From NCBI GenBank assembly GCA_963807775.1, contig CAWECY010000015.1, positions 93,583 through 157,582 of the forward strand: a stretch of 64,000 bases of DNA, read 5' to 3'. This stretch comes from Bog-473 sp963807775. GTDB taxonomy: Bacteria > Actinomycetota > Acidimicrobiia > Acidimicrobiales > RAAP-2. This document shows positions 10,401-18,743 of the stretch, piece by piece (the stretch's first letter is position 1; each line of letters begins with the position of its first letter). The translations under genes and the position numbers were made by a program. The notes under the pieces were generated by a model that saw only the letters and a program-made list of their open reading frames with translations, searched no databases and had not been told where the DNA came from.

Positions 10401-13400
10401 GTCGGCAGCTACGCCACGGCCTGTGACGGGGCAGTGGATGCCAACTACGACATCAGCTATGTCTACGGCTCGGTAACCGTGAATCCGGCCGCCTTGGTCG
10501 TCACGGCGTCGTCGCCGTCGATTTCCTACGGCGACACCCCACCGGCCATCACGGCGTCCTACGACGGCTTTGTGAACAGCGACAGTGTCTCGTCGCTCAC
10601 CACGACGCCGGCATGCTCCACCTCGGCCACGTCGGCGAGCCCGGTGGGCAGCTACCCCACCTCGTGTAGCGGGGCGGTCGATCCCAACTACACCATCACC
10701 TATGACAACGGCACGCTGCAGGTCACCACGGCACAGATCGTGGTCACTGCCTCGTCGGCTTCGATGAACTACGGCGGGGCCGCTCCGGCCATCACCGCGT
10801 CGTACTCGGGATTCGTGAACGGTGACTCTGCAAGTTCGTTGACCAGCGCGGCCGCCTGCTCGGCCGGCGCGAGTTCGTCGAGCCCCGTGGGCACGTACGT
10901 CAGCTCGTGCACGGGGGCGGCCGACCCCGACTACTCATTCAGCTACGTGAGTGGATCGGTCCAGGTGGACCCCGCGCCGCTCACCATCGCGGCCTCGTCG
11001 GCTTCGGTGACCTACGGGAGTGCCGCGGCCAGCGTCACCCCGACCTATTCGGGATTCGTGAACGGTGACACCGCGGCGTCTCTCGGGACGGCTCCGTCGT
11101 GCTCGACAACGGCCACGTCGTCGAGCCCCGTCGGTAGCTACCCGAGCAGCTGCTCGGGCGCGATCGACCCCAACTACACCATCAGCTACGTACCTGGAGA
11201 GGTGGTCGTGGGCTCGGCCATGCTGGTCGTCACCGCCTCTTCGGGGTCGGTGACCTACGGCGGGTCGGTGCTGTCGATCACCCCCTCGTACGCCGGTTTC
11301 GTCAACGGCGACAGTGCCTCGTCGCTCACCGCCCAGGCCACGTGCGCGACATCGGCCACGCCGTCGAGCCCGGTGGGCAGCTACCCCACGTCGTGTAGCG
11401 GGGCGATCGATCCCAACTACAGCATCGTGTACGTGGGTGGTGCCGTTGACATCGGGACTGCGCCCCTTTCAGTCACGGCGCTGTCGACCTCCATGACCTA
11501 CGGCGGCTCGGTGCCGTCGATTTCCGCCTCGTACGACGGCTTCGTGAACGGCGACAGTGCCTCGTCGCTCACGACCCAGGCCACGTGCTCGACAACGGCC
11601 ACGTCGTCGAGCCCCGTTGGCAGCTACCCCACGTCGTGCTCGGGTACCTCTGACTCGAACTACACCGTCACTTATGTGAGCGGTTCAGTCGAGGTCAACC
11701 AGGCGTCGCTCACGATTACCGCGTCCTCGCCGTCGACCACCTATGGTGCCTCGGTCCCGTTGATCACGGCGTCGTACTCCGGCTTCGTGAACGGCGACGA
11801 CGCTTCCGTTCTCACGGCTGCACCTGTGTGCACCACGGGCGCATCGTCGACAAGCCCCGTGGGGACCTACACAACGTCGTGCAGCGGAGCTGCCGCCCTC
11901 AATTACGCCATCACCTACGCCAACGGCGAGGCCACCGTTGGCACGGCACCTCTCAGCATCACGGCGTCGTCGGCGTCCATCACCTACGGAGGCGCAGCCC
12001 CCACGATCACGGCGTCGTACTCGGGCTTCGTGAACGGCGACTCGGCGTCATCGCTTTCGACCCAGCCATCGTGCACGAGCGCGGTGACATCGATCAGCCC
12101 GGTGGGCGCGTACTCGAGCAGCTGCTCGGGAGCGGCAGACCCGAACTACACGATCAGCTACATCAACGGATCGGTCCAGGTCGACCCGATGTCGCTCACC
12201 ATCACCGCCTCGTCGGGTTCTGCCACGTACGGCGGAACCGTGCCGGCCATTGCGGCCAGCTACAGCGGGTTTGTGAACGGGGACACGGCATCGTCGCTGA
12301 CCACGCCACCGACCTGTACCACGACGGCCACATCGGCCAGCCCCGTCGGGAACTATCAGACCGACTGCACGGGTGCCGTCGACGCGAACTACACCATCGG
12401 TTACATCGCCGGGACCCTGCAGGTGGGGGCGGCACCCCTGGTCATCACGGCCTCGACGGGCTCGCTGACCTACGGCGGCACGCCGCCCGCGATCACCCCG
12501 AGCTATTCGGGCTTCGTGAACGGGGATAGCGCTGCATCCCTCAGCGACACACCGGTGTGTTCGAGCACGGCAGGGTCCTCGAGCCCGACGGGCACGTACT
12601 CGACCAGCTGTTCGGGCGCGGCCGACAACAACTACACCATCAGCTACGTCGCCGGTGAAGTCGTTGTCGGACCCGCACCTCTGGCGGTCGCGGCCTCTTC
12701 GGGCTCCATGACCTACGGCGGCACCGTTCCGACGATCAGCGTGTCGTACTCGGGCTTCGTGAACGGGGACAGCGCCGCTTCGCTGTCGACGACGCCCACG
12801 TGTTCGACCACGGCCACGTCGTCGAGCCCCGTCGGCAGCTACCCAAGCAGCTGCTCGGGCGCCGTCGACGACAACTACACCGTGAGTTACGTGTCCGGTG
12901 CCGTGGTCGTGGGGGCGGCCCCGTTGACGGTCACCGCCTCGTCGGCTTCCGCCACCTATGGCGGCACCATACCGGCGATCACGCCGAGCTATGCGGGCTT
13001 CGTGAACGGGGACAGCGCTACCTCGCTGTCGACGGCGCCCAACTGCTCGACCACCGCCACATCGTCGAGCCCGGTCGGCAATTACGCGAGCAACTGCTCG
13101 GGTGCCGCTGACTCCAACTACGCCATCAGCTACGTCCCCGGTGTCGTTGCGGTGGGTTCGGCCAAGCTGGTCATCACGGCATCGTCGGGTTCAATGACCT
13201 ATGGAGGCACTGCGCCAACGGTCGCCCCGTCGTACTCGGGCTTCGTGAACGGTGACACCGCAGCGTCGCTGACCACTTCGCCCACGTGTTCGACCTCGGC
13301 CACGTCGTCGAGCCCAGTCGGCAGTGTCGCAACCAGCTGCACGGGCGCAGTCGATCCCAACTACTCGATCGTCTACGCCAGCGGTTCGGTCTCGATCACC

Positions 13401-14684
13401 CCGGCACCGCTCACCGTCACCGCATCGTCGGGGATCATGACCTTCGGCGGCACGCCGCCGGCAGTCAGCGCCTCGTACTCGGGCTTCGTGAACGGCCAGT
13501 CGGCCTCGTCGCTGACCACCAGGCCCACGTGCTCGACGGCGGCGACGTCATCGAGCGCGGTGGGCACGTACTCGACCAGCTGTTCGGGCGCGGCCGATGC
13601 CAACTACGCCATCAGCTACGTGACGGGATCGGTCGTCGTCAGCCCGGCGCCCCTCACCATCACGGCGTCGTCGGCCACCATGACGTACGGGGGCACGGTG
13701 CCGACGATCACCGCCAGTTTCAGCAGCTTCCCGAGCGGCCAGAGCGCTTCGAACCTGACCGGGTTGACGTGCTCGGCGGCGGTGACCTCGACCAGCAAAG
13801 TGGGCACCTACGAGTCGAACTGCAGCGGCGTCACCAACGCCAACTACGAGATCAGTTACGTCTCGGGCACGGTGACCGTGAACCCGGCCACGCTGACCGT
13901 CACTGCGAACAACGTATCGAAGGCCTTCGGAGCCGCTGTGCCGGCCCTTACCGCCACCATCACCGGCTACGTGAACGGTCAGACGCTCGCGACGTCCGGA
14001 GTAACGGGATCGCCGGCGTGCACGACCACGGCCACGACTACCAGCGCCGGGGGCACGTACCCGATCACGTGTTCGATCGGCACCCTGGCCGCCGTGAACT
14101 ACACGTTCGCCTTCGTACCCGGGACACTCACCGTGACCTTCACGACGACCGAGGTCTGTGACCACGTGGGGTCGATCGTGGTCACCTCGGGCGAGTCGGT
14201 GCTCATTCCGGCCGGCTGCACCCAGACCGGTACGGTCACCGTCGAGGCCGGCGGTTCCCTCGAAGCGCAGGGAGCGATAATCACGGGCACCGTGAACTTC
14301 ACTAGTGGCGTCACCCTGACGGTATGCAGCACCAATCTCACGGGTTCACTGACGGCCAGCTCGGCGCAGGATCCTGTGGTCGTCGGAAACGGTACGTCGT
14401 CCTGCCCTGGGAGCAACCTCACCGGCGCCGTGTCGTTGACGTCGAACACCGCCGGGGTCACGGTGGAAAAGGCCTCGGTAGTGGGCAGCTTTACGATGAA
14501 CTCCAACAGCGGCGGCGTGTCCCTCCTGGACTCATCGGTCACCGGGGCGGTGGCGGTCGAGAAGAACAGCGGGGGAGCGACCGTGACGTCTAACAACATC
14601 GTCGGCTCGCTGACCGTCAGCGGCAACACCGGGTCCATCTCTGACGGCGGCAATGCCGTGACCGGTTCAAAGTCGCTTCAGTAA
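7467..14684 (+). CDS. Giant secreted RCC1-repeat / 21x MBG-repeat surface protein
   Basis: 2,405 residues from ATG 7467 (GGGGA at 7456-7460); the longer frame from 7341 overlaps the promoter. Signal peptide to about residue 50 (VLNATMALLAAAATS then AGASS). Seven RCC1 motifs follow (YxWGxNxxGQLGNG, about residues 52-410), enough for one seven-bladed propeller. Then come a Big_3-like Ig domain (about 425-520) and 21 tandem MBG domains of about 72-81 residues (ITASS.S.TYGG.....YSGFVNGDSASSL), each with a conserved Cys pair that could form a disulfide outside the cell. The C-terminus (about 2230-2405) is a small beta-helix of SLTASS/GNxT rungs, with no sorting signal or membrane anchor. Such architecture is typical of adhesins or matrix proteins. 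Binding partners are unknown. The frame is intact over 7.2 kb, unlike many neighbours. Confidence 0.85.
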   Translation: MSTIFSRSTTRQMGRRAGRAWVLNATMALLAAAATSTVGVAATTSAGASSTSSLYGWGLNSDNQLGDGNTTNALSPLVITLPSGVTPVEGAGGADHTLLIGSDGNLYAWGNNAFGQLGIGNLTTESTPVKVSMPAGVIPVSVAAGNDHSLAMGSNGTVYAWGHNAFGQLGNGTTTNSTVPITVSLPAGVSANAIAAGGFFSMALGSDGNVYTWGDGANGALGNGGTADENSPVKVPLPAGVTATAIAAERFSAMAIGSNGVLYAWGDNADGELGNGGTTEANSPVTVSLPGGVTASAIAGGGLDSLAIGSNGLLYAWGYNAYGQVGNGTTTDQKSPMQIALPSGVDPVAVAGGMDSSYTIGSNGNLYSWGYNGDGELGNGGTTNGKTPAPVSLPALSLPATSVFAGSSTSIGFAIATTTPVPTTTTVSASASTVDYGQSVTITATVAPNDGGGTVEFLNGSNAVSGCTAVSLTLSGGNQLAQCSTTSLTVGSYVFKAKYSGDSNYAGSTSSGVGAGLTVDPAPLVVTPLSASTTYGSAAPAITPSYTGFVNGDSAASLTTQPTCSTAVTAATPVGGYSSTCSGASDPDYTISYQVGTITVEPAPLSIAASSGTMTYGGTAPTIAASYSGFVNGDSAASFATPPTCGTAATSSSAAGNYASTCAGAVDPNYSMTYTSGTVAVGAAQLVITASSSSTTYGSDPPAVTASYKGFVNGDTVASLSTPPTCTTADTASSPVGSYSTSCSGAVDPNYTITYSNGSVEVDPAPLTITASSGMSTYGASPPSVTPSVSGLQNSEDSTVLGDSLSCTTAASGSSPVGTYTTSCSGAVDGNYAITYVPGTNTVTPAPLSITASSGSMTYAGEVPTVTPTISGLQNGENIAVLGSGLACSSDANGSSPVGSYATTCAGALDANYSISYIAGSITVSPAPLTITASSASMTYGGTVPTIVPVISGLQNGDDASDLGSAVECSTAANTTSPVGSYATACDGAVDANYDISYVYGSVTVNPAALVVTASSPSISYGDTPPAITASYDGFVNSDSVSSLTTTPACSTSATSASPVGSYPTSCSGAVDPNYTITYDNGTLQVTTAQIVVTASSASMNYGGAAPAITASYSGFVNGDSASSLTSAAACSAGASSSSPVGTYVSSCTGAADPDYSFSYVSGSVQVDPAPLTIAASSASVTYGSAAASVTPTYSGFVNGDTAASLGTAPSCSTTATSSSPVGSYPSSCSGAIDPNYTISYVPGEVVVGSAMLVVTASSGSVTYGGSVLSITPSYAGFVNGDSASSLTAQATCATSATPSSPVGSYPTSCSGAIDPNYSIVYVGGAVDIGTAPLSVTALSTSMTYGGSVPSISASYDGFVNGDSASSLTTQATCSTTATSSSPVGSYPTSCSGTSDSNYTVTYVSGSVEVNQASLTITASSPSTTYGASVPLITASYSGFVNGDDASVLTAAPVCTTGASSTSPVGTYTTSCSGAAALNYAITYANGEATVGTAPLSITASSASITYGGAAPTITASYSGFVNGDSASSLSTQPSCTSAVTSISPVGAYSSSCSGAADPNYTISYINGSVQVDPMSLTITASSGSATYGGTVPAIAASYSGFVNGDTASSLTTPPTCTTTATSASPVGNYQTDCTGAVDANYTIGYIAGTLQVGAAPLVITASTGSLTYGGTPPAITPSYSGFVNGDSAASLSDTPVCSSTAGSSSPTGTYSTSCSGAADNNYTISYVAGEVVVGPAPLAVAASSGSMTYGGTVPTISVSYSGFVNGDSAASLSTTPTCSTTATSSSPVGSYPSSCSGAVDDNYTVSYVSGAVVVGAAPLTVTASSASATYGGTIPAITPSYAGFVNGDSATSLSTAPNCSTTATSSSPVGNYASNCSGAADSNYAISYVPGVVAVGSAKLVITASSGSMTYGGTAPTVAPSYSGFVNGDTAASLTTSPTCSTSATSSSPVGSVATSCTGAVDPNYSIVYASGSVSITPAPLTVTASSGIMTFGGTPPAVSASYSGFVNGQSASSLTTRPTCSTAATSSSAVGTYSTSCSGAADANYAISYVTGSVVVSPAPLTITASSATMTYGGTVPTITASFSSFPSGQSASNLTGLTCSAAVTSTSKVGTYESNCSGVTNANYEISYVSGTVTVNPATLTVTANNVSKAFGAAVPALTATITGYVNGQTLATSGVTGSPACTTTATTTSAGGTYPITCSIGTLAAVNYTFAFVPGTLTVTFTTTEVCDHVGSIVVTSGESVLIPAGCTQTGTVTVEAGGSLEAQGAIITGTVNFTSGVTLTVCSTNLTGSLTASSAQDPVVVGNGTSSCPGSNLTGAVSLTSNTAGVTVEKASVVGSFTMNSNSGGVSLLDSSVTGAVAVEKNSGGATVTSNNIVGSLTVSGNTGSISDGGNAVTGSKSLQ
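9032..14135 (+). repeat. 21 tandem MBG-domain repeats (coding)
   Basis: Units of about 220-245 bp encode the MBG domains. Most share GGCTTCGTGAACGG (GFVNG) and a distal CAGCTGCTCGGGCGC-like (SCSGA) block. Units 4-6 form a distinct subfamily with GLQNGE in place of GFVNGDS. Unit 21 has diverged (GYVNGQTLATSG) and resembles the single MBG domain of the 1464 gene. Confidence 0.8.
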
Positions 14685-14752
14685 CGCGAGGCGGACAGGT
14701 CCAAACGGTGGTTATCGGGCTTTACTGACCCGACGCGCGCTCTGGAGTGGAT

Positions 14753-15200
14753 GACCGGACTTCCGGCGATCACGTTCCTCGGCGCACAGGACGGCGCTAA
14801 CGACGAAGCGAGGATCCACGTCGAGACCAAGCCCTCGCCTCTGGGTGTCCGAGGTGCGGGGTGCTCGCCCGGGTGAAGGGCCGCTCCCGGGTCGAGCTCG
14901 TGAACCTCCCGCTCTTCGGCCGTCCGACCCGCCTTGTGTGGCACAAGCGGCGCTGGGAGTGCCCTGACGACGACTGCACCGTCGGTTCGTGGACCGAGGA
15001 GGACGACCGGATCGCCTCGCCTCGCCAGGTGCTGACCTCCCGGGCCGCCCGCTGGGCCACCATCCAGGTCGGCCGTCATGTCCGCAGCGTCAACGAGCTG
15101 GCCGGAGAGCTGGGTTGTGACTGACGCACCGTGAACGACACCCTCGTCACTTTCGGGGAGGCCTTACTCGAAGCCGACGAAGATCGGCTCGGACCAGGTC
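14753..15200 (+). pseudogene. ISL3-family transposase, N-terminal remnant
   Basis: The frame reads CPRCGVLARVKGRSRVELV, then WHKRRWECPDDDCTVGSW, then GRHVRSVNELAGELGCD. This is the zinc-binding N-terminus of ISL3 transposases (CxxC followed by CPDDDC) plus the start of its HTH. A TGA replaces the expected Trp codon after GCD (15121-15123). The same frame continues RTVNDTLVTFGEALLEAD before homology ends near 15200. Upstream, TGLPAITFLGAQDGAND-like sequence is in another frame. The DDE domain is absent, so the element cannot transpose. Confidence 0.75.
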
Positions 15201-15257
15201 CGGCCGCCGGCTCCGGGCCCCGGGCCGCCGAGGCGGCGTGCCCTATGATGACCGCCA

Positions 15258-15278
15258 AATCTGACGCGTCGTCAGATT
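15258..15278. promoter_or_regulatory. Perfect palindromic operator (TetR-type) upstream of acyl-CoA dehydrogenase
   Basis: AATCTGACG (15258-15266), three-base spacer CGT, then CGTCAGATT (15270-15278): nine-base perfect arms, 25 bp before the ATG at 15304. TGACG-N-CGTCA palindromes of this size are typical TetR-family operators in actinobacterial fatty-acid and steroid catabolic regulons. No regulator gene is adjacent in this window. Confidence 0.65.
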
Positions 15279-15303
15279 CCAGCCGGGTCGCCTGGAGGCA
15301 GCG

Positions 15304-16482
15304 ATGGACTTCGAGTTCTCGCCGGAGCAGCTGGCCTTCGTGAAGGAGGTCGAGACCTTCCTCGATGCCAACGACGATCCCGAGGTGTTCGACCTGACCA
15401 GGGAGAACATGGCCCAGATCGTCGACACGCCCAAGCGCCGGGCCTTCATGGCCTCGCTGGGCGAGCGGGGTTGGCTGGGCATGACCTGGCCCAAGGAGTA
15501 CGGCGGCTCGGAGGGCGAGGGCGTCTACGAGTACCTCCTCAACGAGCAGCTGGCCGGCCGGGGCGGGCCCCAGATCGGCAAGGGCGTCGGCATCGTCGGC
15601 AAGACGATCATCCGCCACGGCAACGAGCGGTTGAAGGCCGAGTTCCTGCCCAAGATCCTGCGCAACGAGGTCGAGTTCGCCGTCGGCTACTCCGAGCCCA
15701 ACGCCGGCTCCGACGCCGCCTCCATGCAGCTCAAGGCCACCCGGGACGACGGCGGCTGGATCCTCAACGGCCAGAAGACCTGGACCACCTCCGCCCACTT
15801 CGCCGAGTGGTACTGGGTCGGCGGGCGCACCGACCCCGAGTCCAAGCACGCCGGCATCACGCTCTTCCTCGTCCCCATCGACCAGCCCGGCATCACGGTC
15901 AACGCCATCTGGACCATGGGCGACGAGCGCACCAACGAGGTGTTCCTGAACGACGTCTTCGTGCCCGACGACTACGTCGTGGGCGAGGTCGGCCGGGGGT
16001 TCCAGTACATCTCGGAGGCGCTCGACCTCGAGCGCTTCACCATGTTCACCTTCTCGCCCATCCAGCAGCGCTTCGAGCTGCTGGTCGAGTACGTGCGCAC
16101 GACGGTGCGCGACGGCGTGCCGCTCAAGGACGACCCGGTGATCCGCCAGCGCCTGGCCCAGCTGGCCACCCAGCTCGAGGTGGCCCGGGTCATGGGGCTC
16201 AAGTTCGTCTTCGAGTCCTCCAAGGGCGGCGCGGCGCCGACGGCCGAGGCCTCCGAGTACAAGCTCTTCGCCACCGAGCTCTCCAAGCGCCTGGCCAACG
16301 CGTCCATGGACATCGCCGGTCCGGGCAGCCAGCTGCGGGTCAAGACCGAGGAGGCGCCCATGGCGGGGCGGTCCGAGTCGACCTACCGCTACACCGTGAT
16401 CGACACCATCGGCGGCGGCGCCTCCGAGATCCAGAAGAACATCATCGCCCGGCGCAAGCTCGGCCTGCCGAAGAACTTCTGA
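15304..16482 (+). CDS. Acyl-CoA dehydrogenase family protein
   Basis: 392 residues, ATG with GGAGG (15294-15298) five bases upstream. Architecture is that of the acyl-CoA dehydrogenase fold: helical N-domain (FSPEQLAFVKEVETFL), GWLGMTWPKEYGG, the flavin/substrate strand motif FAVGYSEPNAGSDAA, the WTTSAHFAEW segment, and a C-terminal helical domain ending YTVIDTIGGGASEIQKNIIA, the usual FAD-binding GGxxxEIQ motif. It oxidises an acyl-CoA to the enoyl-CoA with FAD; substrate is undetermined. It is intact and heads a same-strand cluster of CoA-transferase, two dehydratases and a second dehydrogenase, probably one catabolic operon controlled from the palindrome at 15258. Confidence 0.9.
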   Translation: MDFEFSPEQLAFVKEVETFLDANDDPEVFDLTRENMAQIVDTPKRRAFMASLGERGWLGMTWPKEYGGSEGEGVYEYLLNEQLAGRGGPQIGKGVGIVGKTIIRHGNERLKAEFLPKILRNEVEFAVGYSEPNAGSDAASMQLKATRDDGGWILNGQKTWTTSAHFAEWYWVGGRTDPESKHAGITLFLVPIDQPGITVNAIWTMGDERTNEVFLNDVFVPDDYVVGEVGRGFQYISEALDLERFTMFTFSPIQQRFELLVEYVRTTVRDGVPLKDDPVIRQRLAQLATQLEVARVMGLKFVFESSKGGAAPTAEASEYKLFATELSKRLANASMDIAGPGSQLRVKTEEAPMAGRSESTYRYTVIDTIGGGASEIQKNIIARRKLGLPKNF

Positions 16483-16483
16483 G

Positions 16484-17678
16484 GTGGCCGCCGACCTCGT
16501 CCTCCGCGCGGTCCCCTCGACGGGATCACCGTGCTCGACCTCTCGACGGTCGGGCCGGCGGCGCGCTGCACGCGCCTGCTGGCCGACTACGGCGCGCGGG
16601 TCGTCAAGGTCGGGCCCGTGCCCTCGGCCGACGCCGCGCCGATCGAGCCGCCGTTCTTCGCCTACAGCGGCCACCGCGGCATGCGCCGCGTCGCTGCTGG
16701 ACCTGAAGGACGACGGACGGGCGGGAGGCCTTCCTGGCCCTGGCCGCGGCGGCCGACGTCGTGGTCGAGAGCTTCCGCCCCGGCGTGGTCGACCGGCTGG
16801 GCATCGGCTACGAGGCGGTGTCGGCGCGCAATCCCGGCGTCGTCTACTGCTCGACCAGCGGCTACGGCCAGGACGGCCCGCGTGCGCAGTGGGCCGGGCA
16901 CGACATCGACTACCTGGCCGTCGGCGGGTACCTGGCCATGAGCACCCCGGGGCGCGACGGCGCGCCGCCGCTGCCCGGCGCCACCGTCGCCGACGCCGCC
17001 GCGGGCGGCATGCAGGCCGCGCTGGCCATCACGGCCGCCCTGGCCGGCCGGGCGACGACGGGGCGGGGCGCCTACCTCGACGTGTCGGTGGCCGAGGGCG
17101 TGCTGTGGCTGATGTCGCTGGCCGATCGACGAGCAGCTGGCGCTCGGTGGCGACATCCGGCCCGGGCACGACGTCCTCTCGGGCCGCTACGCCTGCTACG
17201 GCACCTACGCAGGCGGCCGACGGCAAGTGGCTGGCCGTCGGGGCCATCGAGGCCAAGTTCTTCGCCAACCTCTGCGCTGCGCTCGGGCTGCCCGGAGCTG
17301 GCGGCGTCGCAGTTGGACGACGACGGCCCAGCCGGCCATCCGGGCCGCCTTCGCCGCCGCCTTCGCCACCCGGACCCGCGACGAGTGGGTCGAGGCGCTG
17401 GCCGGCGCCGACACCTGCGTGGCGCCCGTCCTCGAGGTGTCCGAGGTGCGCCGATCACCCGCAGTTCGCCGCCCGGCGGCGTCGGTGGCGGCGGCGTCGC
17501 ATCCGACGGAGGGCGAGTTCGCGCAGCTGGCGCCGCTGCTGGCCGGCATGGACGCGGCCCGGCGCGGCCGGTGCCGCTGCCCGACATGGCGCAGACCGAC
17601 ACCGAGCACCTCCTGAAGGAGGCCGGCGTGGACGGCGAGACCGTGGCCCGCTGGGTGGCCCGGAAGGTCGTGGCATGA
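16484..17678 (+). pseudogene. CaiB/BaiF-type CoA-transferase, multiply frameshifted
   Basis: Composite of all three frames. Successive blocks are GPLDGITVLDLSTVGPAARC, ADYGARVVKVG, LLDLKD, VVESFRPGVVDRLGIGYEAV, YCSTSGYGQDGPRAQWAGHD, TTGRGAYLDVSVAEG, KWLAVGAIEAKFFANLCAAL, TRTRDEWVEALAGADTCVAP, and the C-terminus DMAQTDTEHLLKEAGVDGE ending at TGA 17676-17678. This is a family III CoA-transferase (SGYGQ.GP, the DVS segment, R.EW...L) of about 390 residues. It needs at least six single-base corrections, several of them removal of one inserted G or C. GTG 16484 follows the previous stop by one base and the gene overlaps the next by ATGA, so it is the second gene of the operon. Sequencing error is more likely than six independent mutations. 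Confidence 0.7.
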
Positions 17679-18199
17679 CGGCGACGACGACGTGCTGGAC
17701 GAGGCGCGCGACCTGATCGGCAAGGAGCAGTACCACGAGGTGGGGGAGTTCCCGGTCGAGCGCGGCTACGTCTGGACGTCGTGCGCCTCGGTGGAGAACG
17801 GCAACCCGCTCTTCTGGGACGACGAGGTGGCCGAGGCCCTGACCGGCGGGCCGATCGCGCCGCCGTCCATGGTCTCGGTCTGGTTCCGGCCCCACCACTG
17901 GGCGCCGGGACGGACCGAGGAGGCGCTGCCGCTGCAGGTGCACTTCGACCTCAAGGAGCGCTTCGGCCTGCCCGAGGCGGTCATGACCGACAACACGATC
18001 GAGTTCCACACGCCGGTGCGGATGGGCGACGTGCTGCGGACCCACCAGGTGCTGCGTTCGGTCAGCGACGAGAAGACGACGAAGCTCGGCACCGGCCGCT
18101 TCTGGGTGATCGACGTCGTCTACGCCAACCAGGACGGCGAGCTGGTGGCCGTCGAGTCCTACACCGGCTTCGGCTACCGGCGGAGCGGAGGCGTCGTGA
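17675..18199 (+). CDS. FAS1-like / MaoC N-terminal dehydratase domain protein (frameshifted)
   Basis: ATG 17675 overlaps the preceding TGA. The frame from 17692 gives ARDLIGKEQYHEVGEFPVER, NPLFWDDEVAEALTGGPIAP, MVSVWFRPHHW, EFHTPVRMGDVLRTHQVLRS and AVESYTGFGYRR. This is the single hot-dog domain found as the N-terminal half of bipartite enoyl-CoA hydratases. One inserted base lies just after the start and one near 18189; removing the latter gives the natural end ...RRSEAS-TGA at 18197-18199, overlapping the next GTG. It probably pairs with the following MaoC protein as a heteromeric enoyl-CoA hydratase, as in steroid side-chain degradation. Confidence 0.7.
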
Positions 18200-18692
18200 C
18201 CATCGTCCGTCGCGCCCCGCCTCCTGTTCGGCGACGTCGCCGTCGGCGACGAGCTGCCCGAGCTCGACTACGAGGTCAGCGCGACCACGGTCGTGCTCGG
18301 CGCGCTGGCCACGCGGGACTGGCGCCCCATGCACCACGACAAGGACTTCGCCGTCAACCGCAACGGGACGCAGGACATCTTCTTGAACACGCCGAACCAG
18401 GCCGCCTGGTTCGAGCGCTACCTGACCGACTGGACCGGCCCGCACGGGCGGCTGGCCCGGGTGACGTTCCGCATGAAGGGCTCGGTCTTCCCCGGCGACA
18501 CCATGTCGCTGCGCGGCGTGGTGGAGTCGACCGAGGTCGACGACGTCGGGCTGCGGGTTCGTCACGGTGGCCGTGACCCTGTCGGTCGACGGTGACGTCA
18601 AGACGACGTGCGCCGCCCGCATCGCGCTGCCCCGAGCCGCCGACGACAACCCGTGGGCCCGCCGCGGCGACCAGTGGCGGCCCTCGCCGTGA
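18196..18692 (+). CDS. MaoC-like acyl dehydratase (frameshifted)
   Basis: GTG 18196 overlaps the stop of the upstream dehydratase gene (GTGA). The composite protein reads MTIVRRAPRLLFGDVAVGDE, ALATRDWRPMHHDKDFAVN, NTPNQAAWFERYLTDWTGP, MKGSVFPGDTMSLRG, then TTCAARIALPR and a stop at 18690-18692. The DWRPMHHDKDFA segment is the hydratase D-x-N/M-P-x-H-x-D catalytic motif of the MaoC hot-dog family. Two one-base insertions break the frame: one near 18225 and a GGG for GG near 18549. It probably hydrates an enoyl-CoA together with the preceding protein. Confidence 0.7.
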
Positions 18693-18743
18693 GCCATGAC
18701 CCGTGCTCCATGCGTGTCGCCCTCGAACAGGAAGGTGACCTGA

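Noticed and set aside
9032..14135. Regular repeats considered as a CRISPR array
   Set aside because: Units are about 220-245 bp, translate continuously as MBG domains and have no spacer-repeat alternation.
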